A DNA stretch of 28,190 bases from Eubacterium sp. UBA3720 (GTDB taxonomy: Bacteria > Bacillota > Clostridia > Lachnospirales > Lachnospiraceae). The DNA lies in NCBI GenBank assembly GCA_002371335.1, contig DFHP01000204.1, positions 1-28,190 of the forward strand. The letters run 5' to 3'. Every line of letters begins with the position of its first letter. The stretch's first letter is position 1. This document shows positions 6,972-15,259 of the stretch, piece by piece. Under the pieces are notes generated by a model. The model was not told the origin of the DNA. It did not search any database and saw nothing but the letters and a program-made list of their open reading frames with translations. The translations under genes were made by a program, and so were the position numbers.

Positions 6972-8585
6972 ATGACAGAGAAAAGACCCATTCTGAATAA
7001 TATAATATATCTGTATCTTACAGAGTTTTTCGCAGGAATGTCAGTTATGGCCGTAGAGCTTGGCGCAAGCAGACTGCTGGCCCCGTATTTCAGTTCGTCA
7101 CAGATCGTATGGACGATCATCATCGGTACGATCATGATAGCAATGGCCCTTGGAAATATCTACGGTGGAAGAAGCGCCGACAAAAATCCTGATCCGGATA
7201 AGCTTTATATTAGGATCATGATCGCAGGAATATGGATTGCCATGATCCCGGTGGTTGGAAAATACATAATCATTGGAATTTCAGCCCTTCTGATCTTTAC
7301 GGTCAGCAACAATTTTCTGATCATTGCAGGCTTTGCCGCATGTATGGTGATTTTTGTATTTCCGCTTTTCCTGCTGGGAACAGTGACCCCGTCTCTTGTG
7401 AAGTTTACGGTCGAGGATCTGGATCATAACGGCAAGCTTGTCGGCAATCTGAACGCATTCAATACTGTGGGAAGTATTATAGGTACCTTTGTGCCTACGT
7501 TCATCAGTATTCCGGCAGTAGGAACATCTGTTACATTCCTGATTTTCGCCGGCATTCTTATACTTCTCTCCATCGTTTATTTTCTCAGCGGAAGCCGGGT
7601 GTCTTCAAAAACAAAAAAGATACCGGTCAGTATAGGGATCTTTCTGCTGTGTATCATATTTGGCTATGATAACAGTTTTGCCTTCTGGCAGGACGATCTT
7701 AAATATGAAGGGGAATCCATCTATAATTATCTTCAGGTATATGAAAACAGTGACGAAGTCGTGCTTTCAACAAATGTCCTTTTTGGCGTACAGTCTGTAT
7801 ACAAAAAAGAGAAAGGCCTTACGGGCATGTATTATGATTACGCCATGGCGGCTCCCTATATGACAGGGGTAAATGAAAAAGAACATCTGGATGTGCTGAT
7901 CCTGGGTATGGGAACGGGAACGTTTGCGACACAATGTGAACGATATTTTGACAATATGAGTATTTCAGGCGTTGAGATCGATCAGAAGATCACAGATCTG
8001 GCAAAGGAGTATTTTGAACTGCCGAAGGATGTGGATGTCACGACTTATGACGGTCGGGCGTATCTGAACGCTGTAGATAAGACTTATGATGTTATCATGG
8101 TAGATGCGTATCAGGACATCACGATCCCGTTTCAGATGTCTTCTGCTGAGTTTTTCTCGCTTGTGGAGGAACACCTGAATAAAGACGGCGTCATGGTCGT
8201 CAATATGAACATGCGAGGCCGGGAAGAAGGAAATATCAATCAATATCTGTCAGATACGATCTCAAGAGTCTTTTCGGAAATATATACGGTCGATCTCGCC
8301 GGATCGACGAACCGTGAATTATTTGCTTCCAATAATCCTGAAATGATCGAAGTATTCAGGCGGAATGTAGATCAGGAAACGGAACCCGGTCTGAAAAAAA
8401 TGATGGATACGGTCACGGAAACTCTTTCCGGTTATCAGCCGGGCGGATATCTGATGACGGATGACAAGGCGCCGGTGGAACTGCTTGGAATGAGGGTCAT
8501 CGATGAACTGATCAGGACAGAGGTGGATTATTACAGAGATATCTATGACAGGGAAGGTATACAGGGGCTTCTTGCTGAGTTGTAG
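6972..8585 (+). CDS. Membrane-fused spermidine-synthase-like methyltransferase-fold protein
   Basis: The 537-aa protein has about seven N-terminal membrane spans (residues 10-215, with AVELGASRLLAPYFSSS and GRSADKNP loops) and a soluble C-terminal domain like spermidine synthase (about 225-510). In that domain the nucleotide loop is LILGMGTGTFA instead of GGGDG, the acidic ribose-binding Glu is in VEID, the Asp is in YDGRAYL, and VDAYQD and MTDDKAPVE follow. This architecture is known as fused MFS/spermidine synthase; its real substrate is generally unproven. The neighbourhood contains no speD or speA. GGAGA lies 7 nt before the ATG. It may modify or move a small metabolite at the membrane, but that is inference. 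Confidence 0.85.
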   Translation: MTEKRPILNNIIYLYLTEFFAGMSVMAVELGASRLLAPYFSSSQIVWTIIIGTIMIAMALGNIYGGRSADKNPDPDKLYIRIMIAGIWIAMIPVVGKYIIIGISALLIFTVSNNFLIIAGFAACMVIFVFPLFLLGTVTPSLVKFTVEDLDHNGKLVGNLNAFNTVGSIIGTFVPTFISIPAVGTSVTFLIFAGILILLSIVYFLSGSRVSSKTKKIPVSIGIFLLCIIFGYDNSFAFWQDDLKYEGESIYNYLQVYENSDEVVLSTNVLFGVQSVYKKEKGLTGMYYDYAMAAPYMTGVNEKEHLDVLILGMGTGTFATQCERYFDNMSISGVEIDQKITDLAKEYFELPKDVDVTTYDGRAYLNAVDKTYDVIMVDAYQDITIPFQMSSAEFFSLVEEHLNKDGVMVVNMNMRGREEGNINQYLSDTISRVFSEIYTVDLAGSTNRELFASNNPEMIEVFRRNVDQETEPGLKKMMDTVTETLSGYQPGGYLMTDDKAPVELLGMRVIDELIRTEVDYYRDIYDREGIQGLLAEL

Positions 8586-8687
8586 GCTTCTGAAAGCTTA
8601 CGGTTTGATAAGACGTTTAGAAATGGCAGGCAGGACTTTTCAGCGTTTAAAAAATGAAGAATCATCGGGAATAAAAAGGAGAGGGAA

Positions 8688-8783
8688 ATGATAGATACAG
8701 GTATTTTGATCTTATTCGGAGTTATGGCGCTTGCTGTCTCAGGGATTATTATAATCAGGGAACTGGTGAGCAGAAGAAAATGA
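8688..8783 (+). CDS. 31-aa single-span membrane protein coupled to the exporter
   Basis: The short frame has AGGAG (8677-8681) 6 nt before ATG. It encodes one hydrophobic segment (ILILFGVMALAVSGIIIIR, residues 6-24) followed by a positively charged tail (RELVSRRK), predicting an N-out/C-in helix. Its TGA overlaps the ATG of the exporter gene as ATGA at 8780-8783, the usual sign of translational coupling. This is consistent with a small subunit or regulator of that transporter. I know no named family for it. The coding case rests on the ribosome binding site, the overlap and the clean membrane helix. Confidence 0.7.
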   Translation: MIDTGILILFGVMALAVSGIIIIRELVSRRK

Positions 8784-9748
8784 AGAAGAACAGGTTTTTA
8801 AATAATATCTTTATCGCCATAAAGATCACCGCCGCGGCGGTCATCGCGATCATACTGGCGGATATACTTTCTCTGCAGTTCGGCGTATCAGCGGGTATCG
8901 TAGCTATCCTGTCGGTTGCGGGAACAAAAAAAGAGACGTTAAAAACGGCAGGTAATCGTTTTCTGGCTTTTGCCGTCGCGCTGGTAGCGGCGATCATCTG
9001 CTATGAAGTTATCGGGTTCCGGGTAGAAGCATTCATGGTTTATCTGCTCATTTTTATCACTGTCTGCCAGTGTATGGGATGGAATAACGCGATGGCAATG
9101 GATTCCGTTCTGATCTCACATTTTCTTACGCTGGGAAATATGAGTTCGGAATCCATATTCAATGAAGTCATGCTTTTTATCATCGGCGTTGGTATGGGAA
9201 TCATAGTAAACATGCATCTGCACAAAAACACAGCATATATAGAAAAAATGAAGGATGAAACAGATGAGCAGATGAAGATCGTCCTCCAGAGAATGTCTAA
9301 ACGGATCATGAACCCTGATTACCCCGAATATGACGGTCTCTGTTTTCGGAAGCTTCATGAGTGCATCAATAAAGCTCAGGAGACAGCACAGCAGAATTAT
9401 ATGAATCAGCTTGTGGCGGAGGATCGTTTTGACATTGACTATATTGCGATGAGAGAAGAGCAGGTGAATATTCTGCAGGAGATGTATAAAAGAGTGAAAA
9501 CTCTGCATACGACGCCGCTTACTGCGAAGAGTATTTCCGGGTTTCTGGGACATGTGGCGGAAAAATATCACCGTGATAATACCGCAAAGGAACTTCTGGA
9601 GGAGTTTTATCGGCTGCGGAACAGCATGAAAAATAAACCGCTTCCGACAGAAAGGGAGGAATTCGAGGAAAGAGCAGAGTTGTTTGTCCTGCTTCAGGAT
9701 ATGGAGGAATTTCTGCTTATCAAGCGTAATTTTGTCCGCGGAGAGTAA
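8780..9748 (+). CDS. Aromatic acid exporter family (ArAE_1) membrane protein
   Basis: The 322-aa protein has four to five membrane spans in its first about 155 residues (IKITAAAVIAIILADILSL, FGVSAGIVAILSVAGTKKET, FLAFAVALVAAIICYEVIGF, VGMGIIVNMHLHKN). A mainly helical cytoplasmic domain with acidic and basic coiled segments follows (160-322). This matches the ArAE_1 plus ArAE_1_C arrangement of clostridial and bacillary YgaE/FUSC-related proteins, which are proposed to export aromatic acids or similar toxic anions. The substrate is not proven. Its ATG overlaps the stop of the 31-aa membrane protein, and the LacI-family gene follows after 24 bp, so the three are likely one operon. Confidence 0.82.
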   Translation: MKKNRFLNNIFIAIKITAAAVIAIILADILSLQFGVSAGIVAILSVAGTKKETLKTAGNRFLAFAVALVAAIICYEVIGFRVEAFMVYLLIFITVCQCMGWNNAMAMDSVLISHFLTLGNMSSESIFNEVMLFIIGVGMGIIVNMHLHKNTAYIEKMKDETDEQMKIVLQRMSKRIMNPDYPEYDGLCFRKLHECINKAQETAQQNYMNQLVAEDRFDIDYIAMREEQVNILQEMYKRVKTLHTTPLTAKSISGFLGHVAEKYHRDNTAKELLEEFYRLRNSMKNKPLPTEREEFEERAELFVLLQDMEEFLLIKRNFVRGE

Positions 9749-9772
9749 GAGGCAAAAAAGAGGAGGAAGAAG

Positions 9773-10798
9773 ATGGCAGTAACGATCAGGCAGATAGCAG
9801 AGGCCGCAGGGGTTTCCAGAGGAACCGTAGATCGTGCCCTAAATTACAGAAAGGATATTAATAAGCAGCAGGCAGAGAGAATTCGAAAGATCGCAGGAGA
9901 AATGGGTTACCGGCCGAACCGCATGGGCAGAGCGCTGGCGTTGTCGAAAAATCATATTAAGATCGGCGTGCTGATCCAGTTTGCGCATACGGCGTTCATG
10001 CAGAGAATCATGAAGGGAGTAGACGCCGCTATAGAAGAGATGCAGCGTTTTCAGGTCGAGGTCATTGTAAAACTGATCGAGGATAATGATACTGATCAGA
10101 CGGTGATCGCCATGGAGCAGCTTCGAAGAGAAGGCTGCAGGGGGATCGCCATGGTTCCCTGGAACGAAAAGAAGATACGTGATAAGATCGATGAATTTGC
10201 CCGGGAAGGGATTTCTATAGTAACGGTCAATGGTGATATTGCAGATTCAGAAAGAATATGTTTTGTCGGCCAGGATGGATTCCGCAGCGGCTGCACGGCG
10301 GCCGGCCTGATGGCGGAAGTACTGCCCCTGAACAAGGATGTTCTTATAATATCGGGAAGTCCGGCAAATACATCTAACAGCAACAGAGCCGAAGGGTTTC
10401 GGAAGGAGATTACAAAGATCCGTCCTGACGTAAAAAACATATATATAGAATATGCGTTTGAAAGTAATGAAACAGCCGAAACCATATGCAGGAAGCACCT
10501 TGCTGCGCACGCGGAGACCGGAGGAATTTATCTCACGGCAGCCGGCGTGAAGGGAGTATGCAAAGTCCTGGAGGAAAAGAAACTGACAGGTATTATAAAA
10601 GTCATATCCAATGATCTGACCGATGAAAACACAGAACAGTTAAAAAAGGGAAATGTGCAATTCCTTCTGGGGCAGGATCCTTTTTCCCAGGGTTACCGTC
10701 CGATACAGATACTGTTTGAAAAGCTGGTAGACGGACATGACCCGGAGGTGAAAGAAGAATATACCTCCATAGAAATTAAAACAAAATATAATCTGTAA
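9773..10798 (+). CDS. LacI-family transcriptional regulator
   Basis: The 341-aa protein has an N-terminal LacI helix-turn-helix (TIRQIAEAAGVSRGTVDRALN, residues 4-24) and hinge (MGYRPNRMGRALA). A periplasmic-binding-protein-like sensor domain follows (about 62-341: IKIGVLIQ, GVDAAIEEMQ, VNGDI, VGQDGFRSG, SGSPANTSNSNRAEGF, LGQDPFSQGYRP). The recognition helix reads RGTVDRALN rather than the common TVSRVLN, a subgroup usual in Firmicutes. The effector is probably a sugar or similar small molecule. AGGAGG is upstream, 24 bp after the exporter stop. Two palindromic operator-like sites flank a promoter just beyond its terminator (10868-10917) and are the natural candidates for its targets. Confidence 0.92.
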   Translation: MAVTIRQIAEAAGVSRGTVDRALNYRKDINKQQAERIRKIAGEMGYRPNRMGRALALSKNHIKIGVLIQFAHTAFMQRIMKGVDAAIEEMQRFQVEVIVKLIEDNDTDQTVIAMEQLRREGCRGIAMVPWNEKKIRDKIDEFAREGISIVTVNGDIADSERICFVGQDGFRSGCTAAGLMAEVLPLNKDVLIISGSPANTSNSNRAEGFRKEITKIRPDVKNIYIEYAFESNETAETICRKHLAAHAETGGIYLTAAGVKGVCKVLEEKKLTGIIKVISNDLTDENTEQLKKGNVQFLLGQDPFSQGYRPIQILFEKLVDGHDPEVKEEYTSIEIKTKYNL

Positions 10799-10811
10799 AA
10801 GAATGATACCA

Positions 10812-10850
10812 AAAGCACTCAAAACACACAATTTTGAGTGCTTTATTTTG
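10812..10850 (+). terminator. Terminator after the LacI-family gene
   Basis: A perfect 13-bp stem (AAAGCACTCAAAA / TTTTGAGTGCTTT) with a 7-nt loop is followed by ATTTTG. It lies 14 bp past the stop codon. Confidence 0.9.
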
Positions 10851-10867
10851 TGCAAGGTTGCCAATTG

Positions 10868-10917
10868 CGTGCACGAGCACGTTGATGTATTATAATAGTG
10901 TAACGTGCACGGGCACG
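10868..10917 (+). promoter_or_regulatory. Promoter flanked by two palindromic operators
   Basis: CGTGCACGAGCACG (10868-10881) and CGTGCACGGGCACG (10904-10917) are near-identical 14-bp inverted repeats (CGTGC-N4-GCACG), 36 bp centre to centre. Between them is a perfect -10 (TATAAT, 10891-10896). The first site covers the -35 region and the second the predicted start (about 10903), a typical repression layout. The adjacent LacI-family protein is the likely binder; this is inferred from position and symmetry. Confidence 0.65.
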
Positions 10918-11016
10918 GTACATCTTCTTTTCGCAGATTTAATATTTTTAAATCCTTTATATAATTCTCTTGTAAACCTCAGAGTACGGTCAGACATAGT
11001 CTGGCCGTATTTTGAT
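10903..11016 (+). ncRNA. Candidate operator-controlled small RNA, about 114 nt
   Basis: Transcription from the 10891-10896 promoter would run into a terminator made of TACGGTCAGAC / GTCTGGCCGTA (10985-11009, one G-U) with ATA as loop and TTTTGATTTT after it. The interval has no ribosome binding site with a usable frame. It is either a regulated small RNA or the stub of a deleted operon. Confidence 0.4.
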
Positions 11017-11032
11017 TTTGTCGTAGTTCATA

Positions 11033-11085
11033 AAAACCGGCCCCGGAATCCATGCTTTAAAAGGAAGGCTTCCGGGGCCGGTTTT
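11033..11085. terminator. Bidirectional terminator between LacI region and prs
   Basis: AAAACCGGCCCCGGAA (11033-11048) pairs perfectly with TTCCGGGGCCGGTTTT (11070-11085), a 16-bp GC-rich stem with A/T tails both ways. It ends the prs transcript (minus strand) and backs up the plus-strand terminator at 10985-11016. Confidence 0.88.
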
Positions 11086-11119
11086 ATTATGCTGTTTGTC
11101 AGGGTTTTGCAAGGTGATA

Positions 11120-12292
11120 TCAGATACCCTGATGAGAATACATGAGTTCTGTTATTTTCTTTGTATGATCGCGGACAAAGTCTACGGAGAGGTCGTGGTT
11201 TGCAGTATCTATGATACTTGCAAGATATTTATCCATACGTGCTGTCGCATACCAAGGTCTGGAGAGAAGCTCGGGTGACTGATAGATCAGATCCGTAGTA
11301 ATGACTTTTGAAAAATATCCTTTCTCATAGTACTTGTCAAACTCTTCAAGTCCATCAGCAAAAAGACCGAAGGTGGTGCATATGATGATCCTCTTTGCGC
11401 CGTGCTCTTTAAGCTGATATGCGACATCCAGCATACTTCCGCCGGAGGAGATCATATCATCCATAACGATACAGTCTTTGCCCTCTACGGAATCACCGAT
11501 ATATTCATGAGCAATGATTGGGTTTTTGCCGTCAACGATGACGGAATAATCACGGCGTTTATAGAACATTCCCATATCAAGGCCGAGGACGCTCGCCATG
11601 TAGATGGCTCTGGGCATCGCGCCTTCATCAGGACTTATAACACGAAGATGATTATTATCAAGCTGTGCGTCAGGAAAACAATCAAGTAAAGTTACCAGGA
11701 ACTGGTAATTCGGGAAAAAGTTATCAAATCCGCAGAGCGGAATAGAATTCATGACACGGGGATCATGGGCGTCAAAGGTTATAATGTTTTCTACGCCCAT
11801 ATTCGCCAGTTCGCGAAGAGCGATGGCACAGTCAAGAGACTCTCTGGCTGTACGCCTGTGCTGACGTCCTTCATAGAGAAAAGGCATGATAACGTTAACC
11901 CGGTGGGCTTTGCCCACGGAAGCGGCGATAGCGCGCTTCAGATTCTGAAAATGATCGTCCGGGGACATGTGATTGATCATGCCGAACTGTTTATATGTGA
12001 CGGTAGGATTACACATGTCGGCGATAATGAAAAGGTCGCATCCTCGGACGGATTCTTTCATCAACGCTTTTCCCTCACCGCTTCCGAAGCGGGGAAATTC
12101 ACATGGGATGATGTAATTATCCTCATAAAGACCGATGATCTCAGCTTTTTCCGGAAACTCATCGACAAGTGCTTTGCGGAATTCCAGCATATAGGAATTC
12201 ACTTTTCCGGCCAGAGCTTCGCTGCCGGGGATACCGCATATTTTTAAAGGACCAGTTGGGACTGCATTTTTAAAATAATTCAAATTTGCCAT
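11120..12292 (-). CDS. prs: Ribose-phosphate pyrophosphokinase (PRPP synthetase), long form
   Basis: The 390-aa enzyme makes PRPP from ribose 5-phosphate and ATP for purine, pyrimidine, histidine and NAD synthesis. Motifs are NVIMPFLYEGRQHRR (around 135), TFDAHDPRV, ISPDEGAMPRA, the flexible-loop KRRDYS (around 245) and the PRPP-binding loop CIVMDDMISSGGSM. The SSGGS here stands where the common class has DTAGT. The length exceeds the usual about 315 aa and is typical of a clostridial long variant. The start at 12292 (MANLNYF) is chosen because GGAG is 6 nt upstream; the frame is open 12 nt further. It has its own TTGACA-17-TATAAA promoter, a roughly 175-nt leader with a terminator-like hairpin, and a strong bidirectional terminator. 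Confidence 0.93.
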   Translation of the reverse strand: MANLNYFKNAVPTGPLKICGIPGSEALAGKVNSYMLEFRKALVDEFPEKAEIIGLYEDNYIIPCEFPRFGSGEGKALMKESVRGCDLFIIADMCNPTVTYKQFGMINHMSPDDHFQNLKRAIAASVGKAHRVNVIMPFLYEGRQHRRTARESLDCAIALRELANMGVENIITFDAHDPRVMNSIPLCGFDNFFPNYQFLVTLLDCFPDAQLDNNHLRVISPDEGAMPRAIYMASVLGLDMGMFYKRRDYSVIVDGKNPIIAHEYIGDSVEGKDCIVMDDMISSGGSMLDVAYQLKEHGAKRIIICTTFGLFADGLEEFDKYYEKGYFSKVITTDLIYQSPELLSRPWYATARMDKYLASIIDTANHDLSVDFVRDHTKKITELMYSHQGI

Positions 12293-12338
12293 TCGCATCT
12301 CCATATGTATTTAAAATGTCTGCGGACAGAATTCTGTT

Positions 12339-12390
12339 AAAAAACGGTCTGCAGAAGATGCATGTAACTGCATTTTATATGTTCAGACCG
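12339..12390 (-). promoter_or_regulatory. Attenuator-like hairpin in the prs leader
   Basis: On the minus strand CGGTCTG (complement of 12384-12390) pairs with CAGACCG (complement of 12345-12351), with an inner ATGCA/TGCAT pairing, followed by TTTTTT. It lies between the prs promoter and start codon, so it could stop transcription early. A 14-bp palindrome, AACAGAATTCTGTT (12326-12339), directly follows. No known riboswitch class was recognised. Confidence 0.55.
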
Positions 12391-12473
12391 GAGTGTAAGG
12401 CATTTATGCAGCACCTGTCATGTCTTGCATGGAATCAGCCGACAATGTAGTCTGAGCATAATAATACACTTAA

Positions 12474-12534
12474 TTTATAGCATTTCTGATTTATAGTGTC
12501 AATGCTTGCTTTTTAATATTCAAGTTGCTATTAT
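12474..12534. promoter_or_regulatory. Back-to-back divergent promoters for prs and the DUF512-der operon
   Basis: For prs (minus), TTGACA (12497-12502) and TATAAA (12474-12479) are separated by 17 bp. For the plus strand, TTGCTT (12506-12511) and TATTAT (12529-12534) are also 17 bp apart. The two -35 boxes are only 3 bp apart, so polymerases compete or one bound factor would affect both. Confidence 0.75.
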
Positions 12535-12585
12535 GATAACTAATTGATTTCTATGATGGATGTTTATATCCTTATGGAGGTGCAC

Positions 12586-13974
12586 ATGGCAGATAAAGCC
12601 AGACATATAGTCAGAAAAGTCCGGCCGGACAGTATTGCGGAAGAACTGAATATTGAGCCGGGCGATGAGATCCTGGAGATAAATGAAACGCCGATCGAAG
12701 ATATTTTTGACTATCAGTATCTGGTAGAAAACGAATATATAGAAGTACTTGTGAAAAAAGCCGGAAATGGCGGGGAGTGGCTTCTGGAGATCGAGAAGGA
12801 CGAGGACGAGGATCTGGGCGTGGAATTTGAGAATGGTCTCATGGACGATTATCGATCCTGTCATAACAAGTGTGTGTTCTGCTTTATTGATCAGATGCCG
12901 AAGGGAATGCGGGAGACTCTTTACTTTAAGGATGATGATTCCAGACTGTCATTTTTGCAGGGAAACTACGTTACCCTGACGAATATGAGCGACAAAGACA
13001 TCGAACGCATAATCCGGTATAATATGTCGCCGATCAATATTTCGGTGCAGACGACAAATCCTGAGCTGCGCAGGGTCATGCTTCATAATCGATTTGCCGG
13101 AGATGTTTTTGATAAAATACAAAGACTGGCTGACGCAGGAATTGAGCTTAACGGACAGGTGGTTCTTTGCAAAGGTCTGAATGACAGAGATGAACTGGAC
13201 AGAACAATAAGCGACCTGGAAAAATATCTTCCTTCCATGAAAAGTGTTTCAGTAGTTCCTGTCGGCCTGACGAAATACAGAGACGGACTTTTTCCGCTGG
13301 AACCTTTTAATAAAGAAGATGCGGAGTATCTCGTGGATCAGATCGGCAGATGGCAGGACTACTATATAAAAAGGCATGGTATTCATTTCATACATGCTTC
13401 TGATGAATGGTATCTCCTTGCGGACAGACCAATGCCGGAGGAAGAATGTTATGATGGTTATCTTCAGCTTGAGAACGGAGTCGGCATGATGCGGCTTCTA
13501 TGGAACGAGGTGTGTGAAAGCCTTGCGGAGCTTGAGGGCGATGGCAGAAAACGCCGTATGACGCTTGCCACGGGAAAGCTGGCGGCGCCATGGCTTACGC
13601 AGATCGTTGAAAAGATCAGAGAATTTTTTCCCAATATTGACGTGGACGTTATTGCTATACGGAACGATTTTTTCGGTGAAAAGATAACGGTATCCGGACT
13701 TATTACCGGACAGGATCTGATCGCCCAGCTGAAAGGGCGGGATCTGGGACTGAAGGTGATGATCCCGTGCAATATGCTGCGCTACGGAGAAAATGTTTTT
13801 CTGGATGATCTGACCGTGGCAGATGCTGAAAAAGCGCTGAACACTGTTATTGATGTGGTGGATTCAGACGGCGCTTCGCTGGTGGCAGCTATCCTTGAGG
13901 ATGATTTTAATAAGGAACAAAAGAGGAGACAGATGTATGAGCAAACCGATAGTGGCGATAGTAGGCAGGCCTAA
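12586..13974 (+). CDS. DUF512 protein: PDZ-like plus radical-SAM-like domain
   Basis: The 462-aa protein has an N-terminal PDZ-like region (HIVRKVRPDSIAEELNIEPG... to about 70). A radical SAM-type cluster motif then follows as CHNKCVFC (about residues 90-97), with GNYVTLTNMSDKDIERI, PINISVQTTNPELRR, SVSVVPVGLTKYRDGL and the C-terminal DUF512 segment containing TGKLAAPWL and CNMLRYGENVFLDD. This family is widespread in clostridia and sits beside der, suggesting a role around ribosomes or RNA, but the reaction is unknown. The start at 12586 has GGAGG 5 nt upstream. The 3' end overlaps der by 38 nt. Confidence 0.88.
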   Translation: MADKARHIVRKVRPDSIAEELNIEPGDEILEINETPIEDIFDYQYLVENEYIEVLVKKAGNGGEWLLEIEKDEDEDLGVEFENGLMDDYRSCHNKCVFCFIDQMPKGMRETLYFKDDDSRLSFLQGNYVTLTNMSDKDIERIIRYNMSPINISVQTTNPELRRVMLHNRFAGDVFDKIQRLADAGIELNGQVVLCKGLNDRDELDRTISDLEKYLPSMKSVSVVPVGLTKYRDGLFPLEPFNKEDAEYLVDQIGRWQDYYIKRHGIHFIHASDEWYLLADRPMPEEECYDGYLQLENGVGMMRLLWNEVCESLAELEGDGRKRRMTLATGKLAAPWLTQIVEKIREFFPNIDVDVIAIRNDFFGEKITVSGLITGQDLIAQLKGRDLGLKVMIPCNMLRYGENVFLDDLTVADAEKALNTVIDVVDSDGASLVAAILEDDFNKEQKRRQMYEQTDSGDSRQA

Positions 13975-15259
13975 TGTGGGTAAATCTACATTGTTTAATT
14001 CCCTGGCCGGAGAGAGGATTTCTATCGTCAAGGATACACCGGGAGTAACCAGAGACAGAATATATGTAGATGTAAGCTGGTACGACAGGTCATTTACCAT
14101 GGTAGATACAGGCGGAATCGAGCCTGACAGCAGCGATATCATTCTTTCACAGATGCGCGAGCAGGCATTGATCGCAATGGAAACCTGCGATGTCATTGTG
14201 TTTATGGTAGACGTAAGGACAGGTCTGGTAGATTCGGACATGCAGGTGGCGGATATGCTGCGCCGCTGTAAAAAACCTGTGGTTCTGGCTGTAAACAAAG
14301 TGGATAATTATAAAAGCCAGGAGATGGATGTATACGAATTTTACAATCTTGGTATAGGTGAACCGTATCCGATCTCAGCCGAAGGAAAACAGGGACTGGG
14401 AGATCTTCTGGATAAGGTCGTATCCTATTTTCCTGAAAAGAGCCCGGATGAAGAAGATGATGAACGCCCGAAGATTGCGATCGTAGGCAAACCCAATGTA
14501 GGAAAATCATCCATTATCAATCGTCTTCTGGGAGAGGATCGTGTTATCGTTTCCAATATAGCGGGTACGACAAGGGACGCGATAGATACGGTCATTCATA
14601 GAAACGATACAGATTACGTATTCATTGATACGGCAGGACTCCGCAGAAAGAGCAAGGTAAAAGAAGAACTCGAACGGTACAGTATCATCCGTACCGTCGC
14701 CGCCGTAGAGCGATGCGATGTGGCAGTCATCGTGATTGACGCCACGGAGGGAGTTACAGAGCAGGATGCAAAGATCGCCGGTATCGCCCATGACAGGGGC
14801 AAGGGGCTGATCATTGCGGTAAACAAATGGGACGCTATCGAGAAGGACACCCGGACGAGCAAGAAATTTGAGGATGATATCAGGGATATACTCTCCTTTG
14901 CCACATATGCAAAGATCATGTTTATCTCTGCCCTGACAGGTCAGCGTCTGATGAAGCTTTTTGATATCATTGATCTGGTGCTTCAGAATCAGACAATGAG
15001 AATCCAGACAGGTGTTCTCAATGAGCTCCTTACAGAAGCTGTCACGATGCAGCAGCCGCCTTCGGATAAAGGAAAGCGTCTGAAACTGTATTATATGACG
15101 CAGGTTGCGGTCAAACCGCCAACGTTTGTGATTTTTGTAAATGATAAAAAGCTTATGCACTTTTCATATCAACGTTATCTGGAAAACCAGATCCGTAATT
15201 ACTTTGGCTTTGAAGGAACTTCCCTTCGTATGCTGATCAGGGAAAGAAAGAGTGATTGA
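13937..15259 (+). CDS. der: Ribosome assembly GTPase Der (EngA)
   Basis: The 440-aa tandem GTPase is required for 50S subunit maturation. GTPase domain 1 has GRPNVGKS (9-16), DTGG and NKVD. Domain 2 has GKPNVGKSS (about 180), DTAG and NKWD. A KH-like C-terminal domain ends at FGFEGTSLRMLIRERKSD. The start at 13937 (MSKPIVAIVG) has GGAGA 8 nt upstream inside the DUF512 gene, so translation is probably coupled. The frame is open upstream to 13850, but that part is DUF512 coding sequence in another frame. Confidence 0.97.
   Translation: MSKPIVAIVGRPNVGKSTLFNSLAGERISIVKDTPGVTRDRIYVDVSWYDRSFTMVDTGGIEPDSSDIILSQMREQALIAMETCDVIVFMVDVRTGLVDSDMQVADMLRRCKKPVVLAVNKVDNYKSQEMDVYEFYNLGIGEPYPISAEGKQGLGDLLDKVVSYFPEKSPDEEDDERPKIAIVGKPNVGKSSIINRLLGEDRVIVSNIAGTTRDAIDTVIHRNDTDYVFIDTAGLRRKSKVKEELERYSIIRTVAAVERCDVAVIVIDATEGVTEQDAKIAGIAHDRGKGLIIAVNKWDAIEKDTRTSKKFEDDIRDILSFATYAKIMFISALTGQRLMKLFDIIDLVLQNQTMRIQTGVLNELLTEAVTMQQPPSDKGKRLKLYYMTQVAVKPPTFVIFVNDKKLMHFSYQRYLENQIRNYFGFEGTSLRMLIRERKSD

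Noticed and set aside
8623..8691. 22-codon frame (MAGRTFQRLKNEESS...) overlapping the start of the 31-aa gene
   Set aside because: There is no ribosome binding site before its ATG and the composition gives no support.
14507..15160. Long minus-strand frame (217 codons) opposite der
   Set aside because: der is unmistakable on the other strand; this is an antisense shadow with no ribosome binding site.
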